A stretch of 64,000 bases of DNA from CAZRIE01 sp964600075 (GTDB lineage: Bacteria; Bacteroidota; Bacteroidia; Flavobacteriales; Flavobacteriaceae), in assembly GCA_964600075.1 (NCBI GenBank), contig CAZRIE010000007.1, positions 1 to 64,000 of the forward strand, written 5' to 3'. Both the position numbers and the translations under genes were made by a program. The notes beneath the pieces are model-generated. The model was not told the origin of the DNA. It did no database searches and saw only the letters and a list, made by a program, of their open reading frames with translations. This document shows positions 16,235-25,007 of this stretch, one piece after another; positions within the stretch are counted from its first letter, which is position 1; each line of letters starts with the position of its first letter.

Positions 16235-17602
16235 ATGTACGCAATACTAGACATAGAAACCACCGGTGGAAAATATAATGAAGAAGGGATAACCGAAATC
16301 GCCATTCACAAATTTGATGGGCATCAGGTCGTCGATATGTTTATAAGTTTGGTGAACCCTGAAAAAAAGATTCAACCTTTTGTTGTGAACCTTACGGGGA
16401 TTAACGACATGATGTTGCAAACGGCGCCAAAATTTCATGAAGTTGCCAAACGTATCGTTGAAATCACCCAAGATTCAGTGCTTGTGGCGCATAACGCCCA
16501 ATTCGACTATCGTATATTACGCACTGAATTCAGACGACTGGGCTATAACTTTGAAAGAAAGACCCTATGTACCGTAGACCTCTCACAGAAACTGATTCCC
16601 GAAGCCGAATCGCATAGTTTAGGCAAATTGGTACGCTCGTTGGGCATACCCGTAAGTGACAGGCACCGAGCTAACGGCGATGCCTTGGCAACACTTAAAC
16701 TATTTAAAGTATTACTTTCGAAAGACTCTAATAAAACTATTGTTAAGAGTGTTATACGTCAAAAAGAGGATGGTGAGCTTTCAGATAGGCAGCTAGATAT
16801 TGTAGAGTCGTTGCCGTCGGAAACTGGCGTATATTATATGCACGATAAAGACGGAGAAGTTCTTTTTTTAGGCAAGAGCAGCAACATCAAAAAACGGGTG
16901 AACCAGCATTTTACAAAAAGTGGTGGACGTTCTAGGCAGTTGCAAAAGGCGACGAAAAAAGTAACCTACGAAAAGACTGGCAGTGAACTGGTGGCCATAT
17001 TAAAAGAGAACGAAGAGTTAAACAGTAATAAACCAAAATATAATCAGAGACCTGCATCAAGAATATTTTCTTATGGTTTATTTACGGCTGTAGACGTAAA
17101 TGGTTACGCAACTTTAGTAGCCGAAAAACTAAATAGTACCCATAATCACTTTACCACTTTTAATAGTCAAATTGCCGCCGAAAATTTTATGTATAAGGTT
17201 ACTCGAGAATTCAATCTTTGCGATAAATTGAACGGAATTTCACAGGCGAAAAAGGGCTGTTCGAATTTCGACTCAGGCGATTGCAATGGGGCTTGCTTAG
17301 GCAAGGAAGACATCGAAAGCTATAACAAAAGAGTAAGCGAAGTTGTTAATAAATACTCCCTTTCCAACAAAAATATCCTCATTATCGATAAGGGTCGCGA
17401 AGTTGGGGAAAACAGTGCAATACTTATTAAAAATGGTAGTTTCAAAGGACTCGGGTTTTACGACCTAAATCATCAAATCAATAATATTCATATCTTAGAA
17501 TCAATTATTACACCGATGAACGGAGATAAGAATACCACACATATCATAGAATCCTATCTTCGAAAAAGACGGGTGCATAAAATTTTGCAACTAATCAACT
17601 AA
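16235..17602 (+). CDS. DEDDh exonuclease fused to GIY-YIG nuclease domain
   Basis: Residues 1-170 form a DnaQ-like 3'-5' exonuclease with Exo I (AILDIETTGG), Exo II (LVAHNAQFDYRIL) and Exo III (DRHRANGDALATL). Residues about 193-270 form a UvrC/Cho-type GIY-YIG domain (ETGVYYMHDKDGEVLFLGKSSNIKKR contains the GVYY and catalytic Arg/Lys region). A four-Cys stretch (about 330-360) follows. Proteins of this design exist in Bacteroidota and some proteobacteria and are presumed DNA-repair nucleases related to Cho. It heads a compact four-gene run, and its stop lies three bases before the next start. Confidence 0.93.
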   Translation: MYAILDIETTGGKYNEEGITEIAIHKFDGHQVVDMFISLVNPEKKIQPFVVNLTGINDMMLQTAPKFHEVAKRIVEITQDSVLVAHNAQFDYRILRTEFRRLGYNFERKTLCTVDLSQKLIPEAESHSLGKLVRSLGIPVSDRHRANGDALATLKLFKVLLSKDSNKTIVKSVIRQKEDGELSDRQLDIVESLPSETGVYYMHDKDGEVLFLGKSSNIKKRVNQHFTKSGGRSRQLQKATKKVTYEKTGSELVAILKENEELNSNKPKYNQRPASRIFSYGLFTAVDVNGYATLVAEKLNSTHNHFTTFNSQIAAENFMYKVTREFNLCDKLNGISQAKKGCSNFDSGDCNGACLGKEDIESYNKRVSEVVNKYSLSNKNILIIDKGREVGENSAILIKNGSFKGLGFYDLNHQINNIHILESIITPMNGDKNTTHIIESYLRKRRVHKILQLIN

Positions 17603-17605
17603 GTT

Positions 17606-18454
17606 TTGAAAGAAGTCAAACCAGAAAAGGGCTGGAAGAATAAGGTCCATGAAATTATATATGAAGCCGATACCCCTATGGGGAAGTGGTTTGACATCAT
17701 TTTGATTATTCTTATTGTTCTTAGCGTCTTGTTGGTCATGCTCGAAAGCGTAAAGTGGATCGACGCCAAATACCATAGAGTACTACTAACACTTGAATGG
17801 ATCGTAACCATTTTCTTTACCGTTGAATATATTGCCAGGATTATCTGCATAAAGAAACCTTTCAAATATATCTTTAGTTTTTACGGCCTAATCGATTTTT
17901 TCTCGACAATACCATTATATGTATCCTATATCTTTGGAGGTTCCCCGGTAATGTTGGCCATTCGGTCCTTTCGATTACTAAGGGTCTTCAGAATCTTGAA
18001 ATTAGTTCGTTTTTTGGGAGAGGCATCGCAACTTAAAAAGGCTTTGCTGGCCAGTAGGGCGAAGATTACAGTTTTTCTTTTTGCTGTGTTAATCGTATCC
18101 GTAATACTAGGCACCTTAATGTACCTGATCGAAAGCGATGAAGCCGGTTTTACCAGCATCCCAACGAGTATTTATTGGACCATCGTTACCTTGACCACAG
18201 TGGGCTATGGAGATATTGCCCCAATAACTCCACAAGGCCAATTGATCGCCACCATTATCATGTTGCTCGGTTATGGTATCATTGCAGTACCCACGGGTAT
18301 TGTTACCGTAGAATTCGGCAAACAGGGCGATGGAAAAAAAACACTTGGCGAAGGGCAAATAGTGCATGTCAACACACAGGCATGCACCACTTGTTCAAAA
18401 GAAGGACACAGAGACGACGCCACCCATTGCTTTAACTGTGGAAGTAAGTTATAA
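17606..18454 (+). CDS. Voltage-gated potassium-channel-like ion transporter with zinc ribbon
   Basis: This 282-residue inner-membrane protein has six predicted membrane segments, an S4-like Arg-rich helix (RSFRLLRVFRILKLVRFL), and a pore loop with the K+ selectivity filter TVGYGD. After S6 comes a short tail and a Cys4 zinc-ribbon-like end (CTTCSKEGH ... CFNCGSKL). The start is TTG at 17606; the first ATG (17678) would remove the conserved cytosolic helix HEIIYEADTPMGKWF, so TTG is preferred. The stop codon overlaps the miaA ATG (TAATG), implying translational coupling. The zinc-ribbon tail could sense metal or bind a partner; this is inference. Confidence 0.92.
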   Translation: MKEVKPEKGWKNKVHEIIYEADTPMGKWFDIILIILIVLSVLLVMLESVKWIDAKYHRVLLTLEWIVTIFFTVEYIARIICIKKPFKYIFSFYGLIDFFSTIPLYVSYIFGGSPVMLAIRSFRLLRVFRILKLVRFLGEASQLKKALLASRAKITVFLFAVLIVSVILGTLMYLIESDEAGFTSIPTSIYWTIVTLTTVGYGDIAPITPQGQLIATIIMLLGYGIIAVPTGIVTVEFGKQGDGKKTLGEGQIVHVNTQACTTCSKEGHRDDATHCFNCGSKL

Positions 18455-19356
18455 TGGAAAAAACACTGCTTTCGGTTGTGGGGCCTACCGCTATCGGAAA
18501 GACCACGCTTGCCATTACACTGGCCCAATACTACGACACCGAAATAATTTCGGCAGATTCAAGACAATTCTTTAAGGAGATGGAAATCGGGACTGCCGTT
18601 CCTAACAAAGAGGAGCTGAGCCTTGCCAAGCATCACTTTATACAACATAAGAGTATCTTTGAATCATACTCGGTTGGTGATTTCGAACGTGATGCCCTAC
18701 AATTACTGGAAAAGCTTTTTGAGGAAAAGGACACGGTTATTATGGTCGGTGGCAGTGGGCTGTATATTGATGCGGTCATAAGGGGATTGGACGACTTCCC
18801 AAAGATTGATTCAGATATTAGGAAGCAACTCAACGAAAGACTCCATAAAGAAGGTATCGGAAAGCTTCAGGAAGAATTGAAGAAAATAGATGCTTCTTAC
18901 TACAAAAAAGTAGACCTAGACAATCCGCATCGCGTTGTTCGCGCTTTAGAGGTATGTATCGGCACTGGAAAACCTTACTCTTCTTTTCTTTCCTCCGAGA
19001 AAAAAAACAGACCTTTTAGAACAATTACCATAGGGTTGGAAGCTGAGCGAACATTGGTCTATGAGCGTATCAACAACAGGGTAGACACTATGATAGATGA
19101 GGGCCTAATCGACGAGGCCAAAAGTTTAGCGACATATCAAGAACTAAACGCATTGCATACCGTTGGTTACAAAGAGCTTTTCAAGTCGTTTAATGGGGAA
19201 TGGAATCTTGATTTCGCCATTTCGGAAATAAAAAAGAATACACGCAGGTTTGCAAAACGCCAAATGACCTGGTTTAAAAAAAACAAAGATATTCTTTGGA
19301 TTCCCTATGACACCAGCGTAAAAACACTACTATCAGAATTAAATCGAAAGTTATGA
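18454..19356 (+). CDS. miaA: tRNA dimethylallyltransferase MiaA
   Basis: MiaA transfers a dimethylallyl group to N6 of A37 in tRNAs reading UNN codons. The 300-residue enzyme shows the P-loop VGPTAIGKTTLA (about 7-18), the substrate motif ISADSRQFF, GGSGLYIDAVIRG, DNPHRVVRALEV and the C-terminal TRRFAKRQMTWFK, all family hallmarks. Its ATG overlaps the stop of the ion-channel gene by one base and its stop overlaps the gntK start by four, so the three are probably co-translated. Confidence 0.98.
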   Translation: MEKTLLSVVGPTAIGKTTLAITLAQYYDTEIISADSRQFFKEMEIGTAVPNKEELSLAKHHFIQHKSIFESYSVGDFERDALQLLEKLFEEKDTVIMVGGSGLYIDAVIRGLDDFPKIDSDIRKQLNERLHKEGIGKLQEELKKIDASYYKKVDLDNPHRVVRALEVCIGTGKPYSSFLSSEKKNRPFRTITIGLEAERTLVYERINNRVDTMIDEGLIDEAKSLATYQELNALHTVGYKELFKSFNGEWNLDFAISEIKKNTRRFAKRQMTWFKKNKDILWIPYDTSVKTLLSELNRKL

Positions 19357-19850
19357 ACACCGATAAACCTGTACTATTTATAATGGGCGTTTCCGGATCG
19401 GGTAAAAGCACCATTGGGCGTCTATTGGCCAAAAGAATGGATATACAATTTTTCGATGCGGACGATTACCATCCGAAAGAAAATGTTCTAAAAATGGCCG
19501 AAGGCAATCCATTAAGCGATTTTGATAGGCAAGGCTGGCTTCAACTTTTGAATCTCTTGGCCAAAAAAAACGAAGAGGGAGGTGCAGTAATCGCTTGCTC
19601 CGCATTAAAAAATAAATATCGGGCAATACTTCAAAAAGACATCGTGAACAGCCTCCAATTTGTATACCTAAAAGGGTCTTTTGAAGAGGTGTCTATGAGA
19701 CTAAAAAAAAGAAAAGGGCACTTTATGCCTTCCGGACTGCTATGTTCCCAATTCGAATCATTAGAAGTACCCCAAGAAGCCATTACTGTTCCGATTACAG
19801 GTACCCCCGAAGAAATCGTAGCGGCTATCATCAAGAAGCTTAGCGTTTAA
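19353..19850 (+). CDS. gntK: Gluconokinase
   Basis: GntK phosphorylates D-gluconate to 6-phosphogluconate, feeding the pentose-phosphate or Entner-Doudoroff route. The 165-residue protein has the P-loop MGVSGSGKSTIG (about 11-22), the substrate motif DADDYHPKENVLKMAEGNPL and the lid region RLKKRKGHFMP. It overlaps miaA by ATGA. No gluconate transporter is nearby. A bidirectional terminator-like hairpin separates it from the convergent response-regulator gene. Confidence 0.95.
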   Translation: MNTDKPVLFIMGVSGSGKSTIGRLLAKRMDIQFFDADDYHPKENVLKMAEGNPLSDFDRQGWLQLLNLLAKKNEEGGAVIACSALKNKYRAILQKDIVNSLQFVYLKGSFEEVSMRLKKRKGHFMPSGLLCSQFESLEVPQEAITVPITGTPEEIVAAIIKKLSV

Positions 19851-19858
19851 ACTTCATG

Positions 19859-19893
19859 AAAAAAGCTCCGACGCAGGACATCGCAGCTTTTTT
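19859..19893. terminator. Bidirectional terminator between gntK and the OmpR-type regulator
   Basis: AAAAAAGCT (19859-19867) pairs with AGCTTTTTT (19885-19893). A-run and T-run flanks allow function on both strands, as expected for convergent genes. Confidence 0.75.
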
Positions 19894-19911
19894 AGTTTAA
19901 ATTTCGACTAT

Positions 19912-20625
19912 TTACTTTTCTTCTTCTTTGACTACAAGACGAAATCCCTCACCGTGAATGTTCAAAATTTCTACTACATTGTCTCGTTTTAAATACTTGC
20001 GTAATTTTGCAATATAAACGTCCATACTTCTTGAGGTGAAATAATTGTCGTCTCTCCATATTTTGGTAAGGGCCAATTCTCTAGGCATCAAATCGTTTTC
20101 GTGCAAAGCCAAAAGTCGCAACAGCTCGTTCTCTTTGGGAGAAAGTTTAATGGACTCCTCGTCTTTGTATTTTAAAAAGCGGAGCTTCGAGTTTAAATGA
20201 AAATTACCTACTTCAAATTCAAATTTCTTGCTATCTGCTAGGCCATTAGAAGCTTTTCTTTGAAGTATTGCCCTAAGTTTCACCAAAAGAACTTCAGAAT
20301 CGAAAGGTTTGTTCAGGTAGTCATCAGCACCTGCCTTGTATCCTTTCAAAACATCTTCTTTCATTGTTTTTGCGGTAAGAAAAACAATAGGCACGTTTTC
20401 GTTCTTTTCACGAATCTCCTTAGCCAAAGTGAACCCATCTTTATATGGCATCATCACATCAAGAATACAGATATCGTAATTGTCTTTTTTAAATTTTTCA
20501 AAACCTTCCATTCCATTCTTGGCCAACGTGACGTCGAAATCGTTCATTGACAAATAGTCTTTCAGAACAATTCCGAAATTAGGGTCATCTTCGACCAAGA
20601 GAATTTTTTTATTTATTGTTTCCAT
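19912..20625 (-). CDS. Response regulator, OmpR/PhoB family (RprY-like)
   Basis: The 237-residue regulator has a receiver domain (LLVEDDPNF, phospho-acceptor Asp in ICILDVMMPYKDG, Thr in VFLTAKT, Lys in NKPFDSE) and a C-terminal winged helix (about 135-235, LSPKENELLRLLALHEND ... SRSMDVYIAKLRKYL). It is encoded nine bases after its kinase and resembles the RprY branch of Bacteroidota, linked in Bacteroides and Porphyromonas to envelope and oxidative stress. A direct repeat GTTAA-N6-GTTAA upstream of the operon, also found before the degP-like gene, could be its binding site. Confidence 0.95.
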   Translation of the reverse strand: METINKKILLVEDDPNFGIVLKDYLSMNDFDVTLAKNGMEGFEKFKKDNYDICILDVMMPYKDGFTLAKEIREKNENVPIVFLTAKTMKEDVLKGYKAGADDYLNKPFDSEVLLVKLRAILQRKASNGLADSKKFEFEVGNFHLNSKLRFLKYKDEESIKLSPKENELLRLLALHENDLMPRELALTKIWRDDNYFTSRSMDVYIAKLRKYLKRDNVVEILNIHGEGFRLVVKEEEK

Positions 20626-20634
20626 AACTTTGAA

Positions 20635-22218
20635 TTAAATTAAAGGCAATTTTATATAGAAAGTACTTCCCTTTCCTTTTTCAGTTTCAGCATAGACCTC
20701 TCCTTGATGGTCGTCTATTATTTTTTTCACGTAGGCAAGGCCTAAGCCGTGTCCTTTTACATTATGCAGATCTCCCGTATGTTCACGGTAGAATTTTTCA
20801 AAAACTTTTTTGAGTACCGCTTTGCTCATTCCTGCACCATGATCTTGTATCTTAATAATAATAAAATTTTTAGCAACTTCAGTAACTATTTGAATTTGAG
20901 GTGCATCAGGTGAATATTTTATAGCATTATCAAGAATATTGACAATAACATTGATAAAATGCATCTCATTTGCGAGTACTTCAGTACGCTCTGCATCAAG
21001 ATGCGCCTCTATTTCTCCACCACGGTCTGCCACTATAAGTTCGACATGCGCAATAGCATCTTGAACTATGTCGTGAACATCTACCCTATCCTTACTTATA
21101 TCTAGTTGGTTTCTCTCCAATTTCGATATACGCAATACGTTCTCGACCTGAGCATGCATACGTTTATTTTCTTCCCTAATCATAGTGAGGTAACGTTTCA
21201 CCTTTTCTGAATCACCGATAATTTTCGGATTCCGTATCGCCTCGACAGCCAAATTAATTGTAGCAATAGGCGTTTTGAACTCATGGGTCATATTATTGAT
21301 GAAATCAGATTTTATTTCCGAAATCTGCTTCTGCCTTATTAGCTGGTATATTGCACCGGAATAGGATGCCACGATTACCAAAATGAATAAAAGTGATAAA
21401 AATGCCATTCCCATAATGGAGCTTATCAAGAAACTCTTCTTTTTAGGAAAGTTAATCAGCAGCGAAAAATCACTCATGCCCTCACTATCCTTAAATATCG
21501 GTGATTCATAAAGCGTGCTTTGAGCAAACTTGAATTTTCTAGATTTTACCTTTGTTGGCAATCCTCTACTATAAATTCCATATTCATATTCAATGTCGTA
21601 ACCGCGATTCTTCAATTCACGATTCAAAAGAAGCTCTATTTCTTGTTTTGAGACCCTTTTGTGAATGGGAACTTTTTTGGCATATTCACGAAAAACATCA
21701 TCAAAAGCCGCTTTTTCCATGGAAGATAGTCCACCGATTTTTTCGAGTTTCTGAACAGGTGTAAGCGACAAATTCTTTCCGTCGAGACCGAAATCTTCTT
21801 TAAAAACCATACTAGTTCGCTTGCTCGTATAGTTTTTAATGGTAGTAGTGTCACCACTGTCATTATTGTCAAAGAACGTAGATGCTATATTGTAATCTTC
21901 TTCAAGAATACCATGGGAATAGGTGCGTATCTCGTTAGAAGTTAAGTCTTTATCTATAAATAAAAAATTTCTTAGCGATGTTATCTTAGGGTTTTTTGCA
22001 CTGCTATCGATTGCACTGAGATACCTTTCAGAATAATCGCGTCTTTCCCGTTTTTCGATTTTATCGGTAATCCCATTCAAAATATTAATTACCGCCGCCG
22101 AAAATTGCTCTTCCTTATCATCTACCGACTGTTTGATCCAAAAACTTTGTACGAAAATAATTCCGATTAGTGAGAGGCTCATCAAAATCACCAAAACAAC
22201 AAACAACCTCTTATTCAT
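20635..22218 (-). CDS. Sensor histidine kinase (RprX-like)
   Basis: The 527-residue kinase has an N-terminal membrane segment (about 4-28), a periplasmic region of ~235 residues, a second membrane segment (about 268-292), and a HisKA domain with the phospho-acceptor in NNMTHEFKTPIATI. The HATPase domain has an N-box (INVIVNILDNAIKYSPD), G1 (IQDHGAGMS), F-box and G2 (VKGHGLGLAYV). It is the first gene of a two-gene operon with the OmpR-type regulator. The periplasmic part has no recognised sensor fold by eye. The operon is preceded by an 11-bp-spaced GTTAA direct repeat that may reflect autoregulation. Confidence 0.95.
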   Translation of the reverse strand: MNKRLFVVLVILMSLSLIGIIFVQSFWIKQSVDDKEEQFSAAVINILNGITDKIEKRERRDYSERYLSAIDSSAKNPKITSLRNFLFIDKDLTSNEIRTYSHGILEEDYNIASTFFDNNDSGDTTTIKNYTSKRTSMVFKEDFGLDGKNLSLTPVQKLEKIGGLSSMEKAAFDDVFREYAKKVPIHKRVSKQEIELLLNRELKNRGYDIEYEYGIYSRGLPTKVKSRKFKFAQSTLYESPIFKDSEGMSDFSLLINFPKKKSFLISSIMGMAFLSLLFILVIVASYSGAIYQLIRQKQISEIKSDFINNMTHEFKTPIATINLAVEAIRNPKIIGDSEKVKRYLTMIREENKRMHAQVENVLRISKLERNQLDISKDRVDVHDIVQDAIAHVELIVADRGGEIEAHLDAERTEVLANEMHFINVIVNILDNAIKYSPDAPQIQIVTEVAKNFIIIKIQDHGAGMSKAVLKKVFEKFYREHTGDLHNVKGHGLGLAYVKKIIDDHQGEVYAETEKGKGSTFYIKLPLI

Positions 22219-22261
22219 TTCAATATAAATTTAAAGATTTAACAAATAGTAAATTGTAGGT

Positions 22262-22277
22262 TTAACCAAACCTTAAC
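22262..22277 (-). promoter_or_regulatory. Candidate operator GTTAA-N6-GTTAA
   Basis: On the minus strand, GTTAAGGTTTGGTTAA lies 44 bp before the kinase ATG: two GTTAA half-sites with an 11-bp period, as OmpR/PhoB-type dimers bind. The same arrangement occurs before the degP-like gene at 52049-52064. Part of it also forms a small palindrome (AGGTTT/AAACCT). Confidence 0.5.
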
Positions 22278-22300
22278 AAAAATGTTAAAATTCGCGTACA

Positions 22301-22885
22301 CTAACTATTATCAAGCAGAGCTTGATGCACCGCTAAGACTTCGGCTCTTGTCTCTTCAATATCAAAGTTTTCGATTACATAATGCGAAGCTGCTTTTTTT
22401 GTGGAGTCGTCCCATTGATTTTGCATACGTGCCTTGATGCTTTTTTCTGAACTTGCTTTGTCCCCAGCCATAATACGGTCGATACGCATTTTTGAAGGAG
22501 CTATTACCAAAACAATTTTGTCGTAAAAGTCTTGTGAACTTATTTCGAATATAATAGCGGCTTCTTGAATGACATAAGGATATTTTTGACGCTCTGACCA
22601 CGATAAAAAATCCTTTCTGACGGCAGGATGTACTATAGAGTTCATCGCTGCCAACAAATTTTCATTATTGAAAATGAGTTGGGATATGTACATTTTGTTT
22701 AACCTTTTACCTAAATAAGCCTCCTTGCCCAAGAGCTTTTTTACAGCCTTTTTAACCTCTGAAGAAGATTCCATAAGGCTTTTCGCTTCATCATCGGAAT
22801 TGTATACAGGCACCCCAAGTTCAGAGAACATCTTGCCGACTGTAGTCTTTCCACTGCCGATACCACCTGTTAAGCCTACAATCAT
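22301..22885 (-). CDS. coaE: Dephospho-CoA kinase
   Basis: CoaE phosphorylates dephospho-CoA at the 3' ribose hydroxyl, the final step of CoA synthesis. The 194-residue protein opens with the P-loop VGLTGGIGSGKTTV and has the substrate motif YNSDDEAKSLM, the Walker-B-like VHPAVRKDF and the lid region (DKIVLVIAPSKMRIDRIM, NQWDD). It is last in a coupled set: its ATG overlaps the YbbR stop by one base. coaBC, an earlier step of the pathway, lies 6 kb away on the same strand. Confidence 0.97.
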   Translation of the reverse strand: MIVGLTGGIGSGKTTVGKMFSELGVPVYNSDDEAKSLMESSSEVKKAVKKLLGKEAYLGKRLNKMYISQLIFNNENLLAAMNSIVHPAVRKDFLSWSERQKYPYVIQEAAIIFEISSQDFYDKIVLVIAPSKMRIDRIMAGDKASSEKSIKARMQNQWDDSTKKAASHYVIENFDIEETRAEVLAVHQALLDNS

Positions 22886-23850
22886 TATTGCCGTTTAAGT
22901 ATAAATTCGACCTCGGTTTCCAACAGTTTGGCACTATGCAAGCCATCAGGTTTCTTGCTTAATTTCAGAGAGATTTCGTTTGAAGCTGACTTCTTTATCG
23001 ACTCGTAGTCTGCGATTACTTGAAAATCGGAGTCTTCCAAATCCTTTAATTGTTTCATCTTAGCCTTACACAAAACGGATACCATTTCAGGGAAAGTCCT
23101 AACATCTACTCCTGCGGGGAAATTCATTTTTTGTATCGGCAGTTTGAATATCCTTTCCGAGAAACGGGCAATTTCCCCTTTTAAATTTATTCTATAAACG
23201 GAATACGAAGTATTTTCAAGTTCTGGTGATTGTACAAGATCGATATCTTCGGAAAAATTGGAGGCTAGATCAGGAAGCGTTATTTTCTCTGTTCTAACAA
23301 AATTAATCGTGTCTATTTCTTCACCGGGGCCTGTAACGGTAATTGTATCCGGAGAGATTTGCAGTTTTCCATCTAATAAATAGTTCTTCGCCAAGTTAAT
23401 AACTACTCTTGGTTTTATGGGCACTTTTTTAGATTTTACGGCCAACATATCAAAAAACAAGGTGTCATTATCGATTTCTAACAAGGCCATAGAACCTGAC
23501 AATTGCTGTTCAATCTGTTTGCGATAGGTGTTCGGGGGAGCGAAAAAGTTAGAGGAGCCGCTTTCCAATTCCGAAAGGTCGATGTTAACCTTTTTATTGG
23601 TAAAATTGAATCGCAAAAACTGGAATCCCCCAGCTCTTAATTTCACATCTATACTATTTTTCGATGCTTTTTCAAACAAAAATCCTTCGGGCATATTTAC
23701 AAATTGAAGATCAAAGACCGCGTTACCGACATAAGGCCGTGAAAGATTATTGATAAACCAAATAAGGGCCGAGCATAGTAAAAACAACAGAAATACTTTT
23801 ACTTTCCGCTTTTTAAGACCTCTTTTAATCTTTTGTACAATTCTATTCAT
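22885..23850 (-). CDS. YbbR-like domain protein (CdaR-type)
   Basis: The protein has one N-terminal membrane segment (about 18-33, VFLLFLLCSALIWFINNL) and then an extracytoplasmic part with at least two YbbR-like repeats (about 40-320; VNMPEGFLF, ITVTGPGEEIDTI). In Firmicutes CdaR with such repeats modulates diadenylate cyclase, while the Bacteroidota versions are uncharacterised. The gene lies between coaE (1-base overlap) and a glycosyltransferase (4-base overlap), so it is translated as part of one operon. The function is inferred only from domain likeness. Confidence 0.85.
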   Translation of the reverse strand: MNRIVQKIKRGLKKRKVKVFLLFLLCSALIWFINNLSRPYVGNAVFDLQFVNMPEGFLFEKASKNSIDVKLRAGGFQFLRFNFTNKKVNIDLSELESGSSNFFAPPNTYRKQIEQQLSGSMALLEIDNDTLFFDMLAVKSKKVPIKPRVVINLAKNYLLDGKLQISPDTITVTGPGEEIDTINFVRTEKITLPDLASNFSEDIDLVQSPELENTSYSVYRINLKGEIARFSERIFKLPIQKMNFPAGVDVRTFPEMVSVLCKAKMKQLKDLEDSDFQVIADYESIKKSASNEISLKLSKKPDGLHSAKLLETEVEFILKRQ

Positions 23851-24875
23851 AGGGGTTTAAAGAAAAGTTCAGGGAATAGTTCTTCAGGTTTCTTTCCGCT
23901 AAAGTTAACCAAGATGGTTGATTTTAAAAAACCATAGCCATATCCTACAAATTGTATACCTACCGCTAAAATGGATAGCAATGCTATAGAAAGGCTTTTG
24001 TTTCTCAGTAAAGAATCTATAAAAATAATTGCAAAATAAACGGCATACAGATTTAAAGGTAAGCGTATGCCCATAGTCATGAGTACAATGGAAAACAAAA
24101 ACCCGATAATAAAGAAAGTGGGAAACCAGTAGGTCATCTTTGCTGTATTGGGGTGCCATTTGTTTAGAATAGGGCGAACCTTTCCAAACTTTTTTACCTG
24201 AACATAGAATTTATTCCAATCGATACGTCGCTTATGGTAAACAAAGGCTTCGCTTATCAACTTGGTATCATAACCTTTTTTCCAAATTCGAAAAGTCAGA
24301 TCAGGGTCTTCGCCGGGGTGTATATTGCCAAAGCCACTGGTGGCCGTGAAAGCCTCCTTCGAGATTCCCATATTAAAGCTTCTTGGTTGAAACCTACCCA
24401 TCGATTTTTTATTGCCACGAATACCTCCGGTGGTCAAAACTGCTGTCATTGCATAGTTAATGGCCTTTTGCAATACGCTGAACGAATCATGTGCCGCATC
24501 TGGCCCGCCAAAACAATGTACAAAATGTTTTTCTAATGATTCATTTACAATCTGTAAGTATATTTCAGGAAGAATACAATCCGAATCTAGGATAATAAAG
24601 TAATTGCCTTTTGCCTTTCGCATACCAAAATTTCTTGAGTCTCCGGGGCCTGAATTATCTTTTTTGAAATAGGCAATAGAAACCATGCCCTGCTCCCAAT
24701 CAGGTTCATTTTTAAATCCAGCGATTGTTTCCTCCGAAGACAATCTCGAACCATCTTCAACAACAACAATCTCAAAAGGTTTGGCATAGGTCTGGGCAAT
24801 CAAGCTCGTCAATAGCTCCCTAATCTCTTCAGGTCTATTATAAACGGGAATGATAAATGAGAATGATAGGTTCAT
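23847..24875 (-). CDS. Glycosyltransferase family 2, membrane-attached
   Basis: A GT-A-type catalytic domain occupies about residues 1-230 (SFIIPVYNRPEEI, VVVEDGSRLSS, FIILDSDCILPEIY with the DxD-like metal site, GEDPDLTFR). Hydrophobic segments at the C-terminus (about 250-325) indicate membrane association. It is the first gene of the operon with the YbbR protein and coaE, overlapping the YbbR start by four bases. The acceptor is unknown; exopolysaccharide or glycolipid synthesis is the usual role for this architecture. Confidence 0.92.
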   Translation of the reverse strand: MNLSFSFIIPVYNRPEEIRELLTSLIAQTYAKPFEIVVVEDGSRLSSEETIAGFKNEPDWEQGMVSIAYFKKDNSGPGDSRNFGMRKAKGNYFIILDSDCILPEIYLQIVNESLEKHFVHCFGGPDAAHDSFSVLQKAINYAMTAVLTTGGIRGNKKSMGRFQPRSFNMGISKEAFTATSGFGNIHPGEDPDLTFRIWKKGYDTKLISEAFVYHKRRIDWNKFYVQVKKFGKVRPILNKWHPNTAKMTYWFPTFFIIGFLFSIVLMTMGIRLPLNLYAVYFAIIFIDSLLRNKSLSIALLSILAVGIQFVGYGYGFLKSTILVNFSGKKPEELFPELFFKPL

Positions 24876-25007
24876 TGAGAATCGTAAACTTTAGCATACT
24901 GTAAGCCGCAGCCTATTAGAACCCCACCGAACTGGTGTTAGGTCTCTCGCGTCAAAACGGCTAATCCAAAATAACGGCTTAATCCCCAGAAACAAATAGG
25001 CTGGAAA

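Noticed and set aside
24876..25007. tRNA-like or riboswitch-like sequence between fabI and the glycosyltransferase
   Set aside because: Short repeats of AACGGCT(T)AATCC occur, but no cloverleaf or known riboswitch motif can be drawn.
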